Source: an uncultured Odoribacter sp. (GTDB lineage: Bacteria; Bacteroidota; Bacteroidia; Bacteroidales; Marinifilaceae). Taken from it: 13,044 nt of DNA. Below the pieces are notes generated by a model. It was given only the letters and a program-made list of their open reading frames with translations, searched no databases and was not told where the DNA came from. Each line of letters opens with the position of its first letter. The first letter of the stretch is position 1. Both the position numbers and the translations under genes were made by a program. Below are positions 8,379-13,044 of the stretch, one piece after another. The DNA lies in contig CAJKZL010000033.1 in assembly GCA_905204385.1 (NCBI GenBank), positions 1 through 13,044 on the forward strand, read 5' to 3'.

Positions 8379-9332
8379 ATGAAAAAAAGTATGTTTTGGT
8401 TAGCCTTGCTTATGATGGGTGTAAGCACTGCTTTATGGACCGGATGTTCTGACGATGACAACGGACCCGGACAGGAAGAAGGAGAAGGCGACGGCGGTGG
8501 GAATGAGGAAGGGAACGGTGACGTTGTCGGGAAAGACACGGTTTTTCAGGTGAAAACCATCAAGATTGTGAAAGTGAATGATGGAGATGATTTTTATAAG
8601 TTGGTAGAATTTAACCGGGCGGGCGAAGAACTCACCGGACTAAAAATTTCCGATTACACGGACCGGGGAATAAATGGAACTCCCAGGGAAATTACTCTGG
8701 ATAAAAAAGGCACCAAAATCCGGTTGATCGAGGATAAAGGAGGTTGGTATGAGAAAACAGAGTATTCTTTCAACGAAAAGGGATATGTAACCGAAGCGCT
8801 CTTTTATAACTCGGACGAGGAAGAGCCCTGGAATGAAAATGATGAAGCAGGTTCCTGGGGGGATGAAACGATGTATATTTTTGCATATGACGGAGCGAGC
8901 GGAATGTTGAATAAAATCGAAGTGCCGGATGAAGATGTAGTTGTATTCGAGGCGACTTATCAGCAGGATAGTAACTTGCTCAGCGTTTTGATGGAGCCGT
9001 TTTCCGAGATGAGAGGCACTTGTACCGGTTCGGATAAATTGAATAATTTCAGCTTGGATTTGAATTATCTGGGTGTAGTTAGCGGAGATTTCGATGTGAT
9101 CAACTTTGCTCTGTGGTGTGGCTGGGTGCCCAATACCCCTAATCTGATCAAATCTCTGACCGTAGTCGGAGGAGAGGATGAGGATGATGACGAAGAAGAA
9201 GCTGCTTCTACGGGAACGAAAGCCGGAGAACAAGTGATTGTGGTTACACCGGGATATGATGGGGATAAAGTGACTACATTGGATATGAAAGTAGGAAATG
9301 TTGCCTGGAAAAAATTTGTATTGAGCTATTGA
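8379..9332 (+). CDS. Acidic DUF4595-like lipoprotein, last gene of the operon
   Basis: The ATG at 8379 is chosen over the GTG at 8373 because MKKSMFWLALLMMG starts a classic signal with lipobox LWTGC (Cys23). A very acidic, glycine-rich tether (about residues 24-48) follows. The body has repeated beta strands separated by turns, such as YKLVEFNRAGEEL, YEKTEYSFNEKGYV, TMYIFAYDGASGMLNKI and GYDGDKVTTLDM. This resembles Bacteroidota lipoproteins with RHS/YD-like strands (DUF4595-like), a tentative assignment from pattern only. A second acidic run (GGEDEDDDEEEA, about 264-275) interrupts the body near the C-terminus. The gene is intact, lies 27 bases after the preceding frame in an AT-rich gap, and is followed directly by the operon terminator. 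Confidence 0.75.
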   Translation: MKKSMFWLALLMMGVSTALWTGCSDDDNGPGQEEGEGDGGGNEEGNGDVVGKDTVFQVKTIKIVKVNDGDDFYKLVEFNRAGEELTGLKISDYTDRGINGTPREITLDKKGTKIRLIEDKGGWYEKTEYSFNEKGYVTEALFYNSDEEEPWNENDEAGSWGDETMYIFAYDGASGMLNKIEVPDEDVVVFEATYQQDSNLLSVLMEPFSEMRGTCTGSDKLNNFSLDLNYLGVVSGDFDVINFALWCGWVPNTPNLIKSLTVVGGEDEDDDEEEAASTGTKAGEQVIVVTPGYDGDKVTTLDMKVGNVAWKKFVLSY

Positions 9333-9356
9333 TTTTTACGGTATTCCGATGGAGAG

Positions 9357-9397
9357 GCTGTCCGTTTGAAGATTTCACTTCGACGGACAGCTTTTTT
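9357..9397 (+). terminator. Rho-independent terminator of the uptake operon
   Basis: GCTGTCCGT (9357-9365) pairs perfectly with ACGGACAGC (9383-9391). The stem extends inward with TGAAG/CTTCG, using one G-T pair and one bulged T, to leave a loop of about six bases. A run of six T (9392-9397) follows at once. It lies 25 bases after the last stop of the operon. Confidence 0.9.
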
Positions 9398-9410
9398 ACA
9401 GGCTATTTTT

Positions 9411-9418
9411 TACTTTTG
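9411..9418 (+). promoter_or_regulatory. Candidate -7 box for the ECF sigma gene
   Basis: TACTTTTG matches the Bacteroides -7 consensus TAnnTTTG, 56 bases before the sigma gene ATG. No good TTTG -33 box lies 19-20 bases upstream; that position falls in the terminator stem and T-tract. The promoter is therefore plausible but weaker than the one on the opposite strand at 11220. Confidence 0.5.
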
Positions 9419-9474
9419 TACTGTATAGTTGCCTTGTTGTAGGGAAAAGGATAAATTTCTGGAAATGCCGGTGA

Positions 9475-10014
9475 ATGGAAGAAGATATTAAAATCGATAT
9501 CAAAGATTCGGGGAATATGAAGCGTCTGTTCGATGACTTTTATATGCCTTTATGCCTTTTTGCCGAGCGTTATCTGGGGGATGCGGGACTTTCCGAAGAT
9601 GTCGTGCAGGATTGTTTTATCCGCTTATGGCAATGCCGGGGAGAGTTTTCCTATCTTTATCAGGTGAAATCTTTTCTGTATACGGCTGTGCGGAATGGAG
9701 CGCTGAATGAATTGGAACATCGGAAAGTGGTAGGCGCTTATGCCGGAAAAATAGCGGACAAAGCGGAAGAAGCGTTTTTCCGCGATCATGTCGTCGAAGA
9801 AGAAACTTACCGGATTCTGCTCGCTGCCATCGGTAAACTGCCCGATCAGACCCGGCGAGTGATGATGTTGGCTCTCGAAGGCAACGATAATAAAAAGATC
9901 GCTGCTTCCCTGAATATTGCGGACGGAACCGTTCATACCCTGAAAAAAATTGCTTATAAGCGCCTCCGGGAGGATCTGAAGGAATATTTTTATCTTCTGT
10001 TACCGTTTATTTAA
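9475..10014 (+). CDS. ECF-type RNA polymerase sigma factor (Bacteroidota family)
   Basis: A 179 aa sigma factor with only regions 2 and 4, which directs RNA polymerase to a small regulon. Region 2 spans about 16-82: LFDDFYMPLCLFAERYLGD, then LSEDVVQDCFIRLW and SFLYTAVRNGALNEL. Region 4 spans about 112-168: IGKLPDQTRRVMML, then NKKIAASLNIADGTVHTLKK with its HTH, and a closing YKRLREDL. The length and motifs are normal. In Bacteroidota such genes are usually followed by a FecR-type anti-sigma gene and a SusC gene. Here the next gene is convergent and unrelated, and the uptake operon lies upstream behind a terminator. It may act on that operon, pair with an anti-sigma outside the window, or be an orphan (inference). 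Confidence 0.93.
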   Translation: MEEDIKIDIKDSGNMKRLFDDFYMPLCLFAERYLGDAGLSEDVVQDCFIRLWQCRGEFSYLYQVKSFLYTAVRNGALNELEHRKVVGAYAGKIADKAEEAFFRDHVVEEETYRILLAAIGKLPDQTRRVMMLALEGNDNKKIAASLNIADGTVHTLKKIAYKRLREDLKEYFYLLLPFI

Positions 10015-11194
10015 CTTTCTCCGAACCTAACCAGGTCAACCGGTGCCAAATGCCCTCCAGCGGTCCTTGCTTATGATTTTTCAACCACCATTTACAAAAA
10101 CGGATTTGTAGCAGAAAAAAGAGGATGCCGATGACCAGACTCAGAGCATAGCCACAACGGGGAGCCAGGTAGAGCCCGAAAGGAAAATACAGGATGGCTC
10201 CTGCTATGGATTGGGAAATATAATTGGTCAGACTCATTTTGCCATAGAAACGTAGGCTGTGGGTTAGTCTTTGGAAGGCTTCTGTCTGGAAAAGGAGTAC
10301 GAATGAAGCGATAAGGATAGCTGTGAAAGCAAATTTTTGCCACATGTCCAGAATAACACCGACCGTTTGTTGCAGGATAAGAGGAAGGCCCGGATCGGTG
10401 AGTTGAACTTTTAGCTGATAGAGAGGTCCGAAAGCAATCGAAGCGAAGATCAGCGTTTTGACCCAGAAACGGGTATTTTTTTCTGAAGGAATAAATAGTT
10501 GTTTCCGGCCAATCAGCAGGCCCAATAAAAACAGGCCCGCCGTTTGCAAAAAACGTCCTGCACCGATGGCCCAGAATAAGCTGGCCTTTTGTCCTAATGT
10601 GATGTTTTGTCCTATAAAATGCCAGAAATTTCCTTCTTTTGTGTAAGCGGCAACTTCGGCATACATATTACCGACACCCAGGTCCGGAAGGGTATGGTCC
10701 GGATGGAACAAACTGACTACATAGTGGTACCATTCGATGGGCTGCAACAAGAAGATAAGGGCAATTATCGATACAGTCCGGTTACTCCATTTCCTGACAA
10801 TGAAAAGAATCGGTCCGACAATACAAAAAAGTAATAATACATCTCCGGCTGGAAAAAAAGCAGCGTTTAAGGTAGCGAAACCGACCAGTAATATCAGCCG
10901 CCAGATAAAACGATACCCAAAATCTTTACCCTGTTGTTGTCGGTTGGTGAACTGAATGTAAAAGGTGAAACCGAAGAGCAAGGCAAAAATAGCATAAGCT
11001 TTTCCGGCAAACAGGGAAAAGGTAATAGAAAAAACACCTTCGTTCAGGATATCGAGCCATGCAGGTTGAGCCGAGGCCTCCGGGTAAACGGGAAAAATGA
11101 AGTGTTCGAGATTATGAACCAGCAATATGGCCATGACTGCAAAGCCTCTCAAGGCGTCGACAACTTCTATACGGGGGGATTGGGAGGGGTTCAT
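10007..11194 (-). CDS. DUF418-family integral membrane protein
   Basis: A 395 aa multi-spanning inner-membrane protein. The N-terminus has VVDALRGFAVMAILLVHN and the family's FALLFGFTFYIQF. Some ten hydrophobic segments follow. The C-terminal DUF418 domain shows FYGKMSLTNYISQS and the signature end GPLEGIWHRLTW. Members resemble acyltransferase-3-type membrane proteins and have been discussed as transporters or membrane-bound transferases; the substrate is not known. The length is normal and the gene looks intact. Its 3' end overlaps the convergent sigma gene by 8 bases. It has its own promoter (11220-11250) and does not appear to belong to the uptake operon. Confidence 0.93.
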   Translation of the reverse strand: MNPSQSPRIEVVDALRGFAVMAILLVHNLEHFIFPVYPEASAQPAWLDILNEGVFSITFSLFAGKAYAIFALLFGFTFYIQFTNRQQQGKDFGYRFIWRLILLVGFATLNAAFFPAGDVLLLFCIVGPILFIVRKWSNRTVSIIALIFLLQPIEWYHYVVSLFHPDHTLPDLGVGNMYAEVAAYTKEGNFWHFIGQNITLGQKASLFWAIGAGRFLQTAGLFLLGLLIGRKQLFIPSEKNTRFWVKTLIFASIAFGPLYQLKVQLTDPGLPLILQQTVGVILDMWQKFAFTAILIASFVLLFQTEAFQRLTHSLRFYGKMSLTNYISQSIAGAILYFPFGLYLAPRCGYALSLVIGILFFLLQIRFCKWWLKNHKQGPLEGIWHRLTWLGSEKVK

Positions 11195-11219
11195 TTTTAT
11201 TTTAAGGTTGTTATTGCTA

Positions 11220-11250
11220 CAAAAGTATCTGAATTTTAATTTTTTTCAAA
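11220..11250 (-). promoter_or_regulatory. Bacteroides-type promoter for the DUF418 gene
   Basis: Read on the minus strand, TTTG (11250-11247) is followed by 19 bases and then TACTTTTG (11227-11220), an exact match to the TTTG / TAnnTTTG consensus. The start codon begins at 11194, leaving a short A/T-rich leader. It is the best promoter in the window. Confidence 0.85.
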
Positions 11251-11341
11251 AAAAAAAGCATTAGAGGTAATAAAAAGCGCGAGACGGAGCAATAGATTGT
11301 GAAACAATGATTTAAGACAAGATGCTGGTAGATAGCGAAGT

Positions 11342-11380
11342 CAACTGAATCCGTTGAAAAGCCAACTGAACCCTCCGTTG
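11342..11380 (+). repeat. Imperfect tandem direct repeat in the intergenic region
   Basis: CAACTGAATCCGTTG (11342-11356) is followed six bases later by CAACTGAACCCTCCGTTG (11363-11380). Each unit starts CAAC and ends GTTG, so each is also weakly dyad-symmetric. It sits just upstream of the integrase remnant and might be a binding site or attachment-site scar. The rest of 11251-11396 holds nothing I can identify. Confidence 0.45.
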
Positions 11381-11396
11381 CGTTACTAAGTCATAA

Positions 11397-11883
11397 CTGT
11401 TTTCGGAAATCAGCGATTTCGGCTAGTTGGTGGAGGCCGGAATGCGGTCGGAATCCACACTGCAGAAATACCTTGTCGTATATGCCCACCACAAATAGTT
11501 TCTCCAAACAAGGTATAAGGTCAGCGACATCGCCCTGTAAGAGATCGTCCCGGCATTTATCAGTGACTTCGAGATGTTCCTGCGTGCGGAAAAAAGCTGC
11601 ACGCACAACACGGTGTGGGTCTATCTGATGCCGCTTCGAAAAATGATCGGTATCGCTATCGAAAACGGGTGGCTCGTGCGCGATCTGTTCGTGTTCTGCT
11701 GCTTCCCGGGGTTATCCTATTGCGAACTGTATAATCTTTCGGAGGAGCATATCCGCACCTATTTCGATGAAAACCGGTGGATACATACCGCACGGCAAAA
11801 AACGACGGTCGTATCGGAGGTGTAGTTGTTGGACATACCGATGCAGCTACTCGAAAAGTATCGTGGCACGGGTGAAAACGTTA
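11397..11883 (+). pseudogene. Decayed tyrosine recombinase (integrase) of Bacteroides mobile elements
   Basis: Reading the frame through its stops gives an integrase N-terminal arm and core-binding domain: LVEAGMRSESTLQKYLVVYA, FLQTRYKVSDIAL, EIVPAFISDFEMFLRAEKSC and NTVWVYLMPLRKMIGIAIEN. The start of the catalytic domain follows: LFVFCCFPGLSYCELYNL, YFDENRWIHTARQKT and, after a stop, LLDIPMQLLEKYRGTG. In-frame stops are TAG 11424, TAG 11496, TAA 11538 and TAG 11823. About 40 residues usually lie between WLxRDPF and LVRDLFVF. Here the two are fused as NGWLVRDLFVFCCF, an internal deletion. The HxxR and catalytic-Tyr region is gone after about 11883. It is non-functional. The only long open piece, 11574-11825 (83 aa), should not be taken as a gene. 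The 5' limit is uncertain. Confidence 0.8.
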
Positions 11884-11902
11884 TCAATTTGAAATTTAAT
11901 TA

Positions 11903-11934
11903 TTTGGCTCGGACAGCCAAAATAGCTACTTTTA
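11903..11934 (+). promoter_or_regulatory. Bacteroides-type promoter for the AraC-type regulator
   Basis: TTTG (11903-11906), a spacer of 20 bases, and TACTTTTA (11927-11934) match the -33/-7 consensus except for the last base of the -7 box. The ATG follows 35 bases later. The site is AT-rich and lies between the integrase remnant and the GC-rich gene it appears to serve. Confidence 0.65.
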
Positions 11935-11968
11935 CAACGTCCTGATAAAAACGGACACAAACAAATAT

Positions 11969-13044
11969 ATGTGGTTGGATTTCTATATGTTCGTGACCCT
12001 TGCGGCAGGTATTGCCCTGGCCGTTCTGGGGTGGCAGTTGTGCAGCATCCATATTCCCCGCGGGGAGGATACGCACAGGCTGCGGACGGCACGCGCCATC
12101 CTGGCCGCATCCTATTTCATCCTGGCCGCCCCGGCCTTCTGCGAGCTTCTTAACGGGGGGGAGGCCGACCGGAAAATCATTGCAGTCCTTACGGTGGCCA
12201 CGGCCGCCTGCCAGTCCCTGCTGTTCACGGCCACGCTGCTGACCTTTATCCGGCCGCTGTACGTCACTCGCCGGCGGGTGTGGACGCAGGCCGGGGGCGT
12301 TGCGGCGGCGGTGGCCCTGTTCCTTGCGGTGGCCCCCGGAAGCGGTGTCCGGTGGATATTCTACGTTGCGTTGGCGGCCTACGCGGTGCAGCTGGCCTGG
12401 TATACGCTGGTGTTCCGCCGCGAATATGCCGAAAGCCTGCGGCTGTTGGAGGAGTATTACGACGAAGACCAGCATACGCGGCTGCGTTGGGCGAAGTTCG
12501 GATTCTATGCCGCGCTCACGGTCGGTATCGTCGCCTCGCTGTCCGTGTGGCTGCCCCCGGCCGCCTATAATCTCTTTACCGTGGGTTACGTCGTGTTCTA
12601 CGGGTGGTTTGCCAACCGTTTCTCCAACTATGCGGCAAGAATCAATTATTACCTGCCTGCCGTCATGCAGAAATCGGAGCCGGTTCGTCCGCAGGCGGCG
12701 GATGCCGTGGCCGGATTGTCCGGACAGGAACTGGCGGCGGAGAAAGAGTACCTGCGGCTTGCGCTCGAACGCTGGATTGCCGGGCGGGGGTGCACCCGTC
12801 CCGAAGAGGGCAGGGAGCAGATTGTGCGGGAGCTGGGGACGACGAGGGAGTTTCTGGGCTGGTACTTCAGGACCGAGATCGGCCAGGACTTCCGCCCGTG
12901 GCGCGTGGGGCTGCGGATCGAATATGCCAAGCAATTGATGGCCGAGGAACTCGGCATCTCCATGAACGACCTCGCACGCAAGGTCGGGTTCGCTACTAAA
13001 AGTAATTTTTACGGGTATTTCAAGAAACTCACGGGCGAAACCCC
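11969..13044 (+). CDS. Membrane-anchored AraC-family transcriptional regulator (3' partial)
   Basis: The frame is open from ATG 11969 to the window end (358 codons) with no stop. The N-terminal half has about seven hydrophobic segments: roughly 5-25, 43-60, 70-93, 107-123, 129-148, 177-194 and 198-215. A cytoplasmic linker follows, then an AraC-type DNA-binding domain from about 282. Its first helix-turn-helix is around EQIVRELGTTREFLGWYF and RVGLRIEYAKQLMAEEL. The second is ISMNDLARKVGFATKSNFYG followed by YFKKLTGETP, the family's C-terminal signature. Only a few tens of residues should be missing. Such regulators probably sense a membrane or extracytoplasmic signal (inference). The gene is far richer in G+C than its neighbours (42 of 60 bases in 12301-12360 against 30 of 60 in 1501-1560), which suggests transfer. 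Other long frames on both strands here are by-products of that bias. Confidence 0.9.
   Translation, partial: MWLDFYMFVTLAAGIALAVLGWQLCSIHIPRGEDTHRLRTARAILAASYFILAAPAFCELLNGGEADRKIIAVLTVATAACQSLLFTATLLTFIRPLYVTRRRVWTQAGGVAAAVALFLAVAPGSGVRWIFYVALAAYAVQLAWYTLVFRREYAESLRLLEEYYDEDQHTRLRWAKFGFYAALTVGIVASLSVWLPPAAYNLFTVGYVVFYGWFANRFSNYAARINYYLPAVMQKSEPVRPQAADAVAGLSGQELAAEKEYLRLALERWIAGRGCTRPEEGREQIVRELGTTREFLGWYFRTEIGQDFRPWRVGLRIEYAKQLMAEELGISMNDLARKVGFATKSNFYGYFKKLTGET

Noticed and set aside
11296..11308. Short inverted repeat ATTGT-GAA-ACAAT
   Set aside because: A five-base stem with no T-tract or promoter context is expected by chance.
11391..11606. Minus-strand frame of 71 residues
   Set aside because: The plus strand over the same bases reads as integrase homology through stop codons, which explains it better.
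11900..12934. Long minus-strand open frame (344 residues) opposite the regulator
   Set aside because: It is Pro/Arg/His-rich with no recognisable domain, and results from high G+C in the third codon positions of the AraC-type gene on the plus strand.
12280..12999. Several plus-strand frames (starting near 12280, 12300 and 12604)
   Set aside because: They overlap one another and the real 11969 frame, are rich in Arg/Cys/Gly, and match no family.

Overview
The window reads as a Bacteroidota (order Bacteroidales) chromosome. The evidence is a SusC/SusD pair with lipoprotein neighbours, Bacteroides-type promoters (TTTG, 19-20 bp spacer, TAnnTTTG) in place of E. coli-type ones, A-rich leaders without strong Shine-Dalgarno sites, a short Bacteroidota ECF sigma factor, and a Bacteroides-type tyrosine integrase remnant. 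I cannot fix the genus. An Odoribacter/Butyricimonas-like gut genome would fit.

Region 1 (1-9332, + strand) is one tightly packed outer-membrane uptake operon. In order it holds: a SusC-family TonB-dependent transporter (5' end outside the window), its SusD-family lipoprotein, a fasciclin-like lipoprotein, a small frameshifted lipoprotein, a secreted thioredoxin-fold protein, a lipoprotein with a possible IPT/TIG-like N-terminus and propeller-like remainder, and an acidic lipoprotein. It ends at a strong rho-independent terminator. No glycosidase, lyase or sulfatase is present, so this is not a classical polysaccharide locus and the substrate is unknown. Three consecutive accessory genes carry one lesion each: a -1 frameshift within 5428-5470, an in-frame TAG at 6660 and an in-frame TAG at 7935. 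The transporter pair and the last lipoprotein are intact.

Region 2 (9333-11250) holds an ECF sigma factor on + with no anti-sigma gene after it. It converges, with an 8-base overlap, on a DUF418-type membrane protein on -, which has a very clear Bacteroides promoter.

Region 3 (11251-13044) looks like an old integration boundary. A decayed tyrosine recombinase (about 11397-11883) carries several in-frame stops and an internal deletion. It is followed by an AT-rich promoter and a GC-rich membrane-anchored AraC-type regulator that runs off the 3' end. That regulator is an open frame from 11969 to the window edge, so any caller that requires a stop codon will miss it and report shadow frames instead.

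I found no rRNA, tRNA, CRISPR array or intact insertion sequence.
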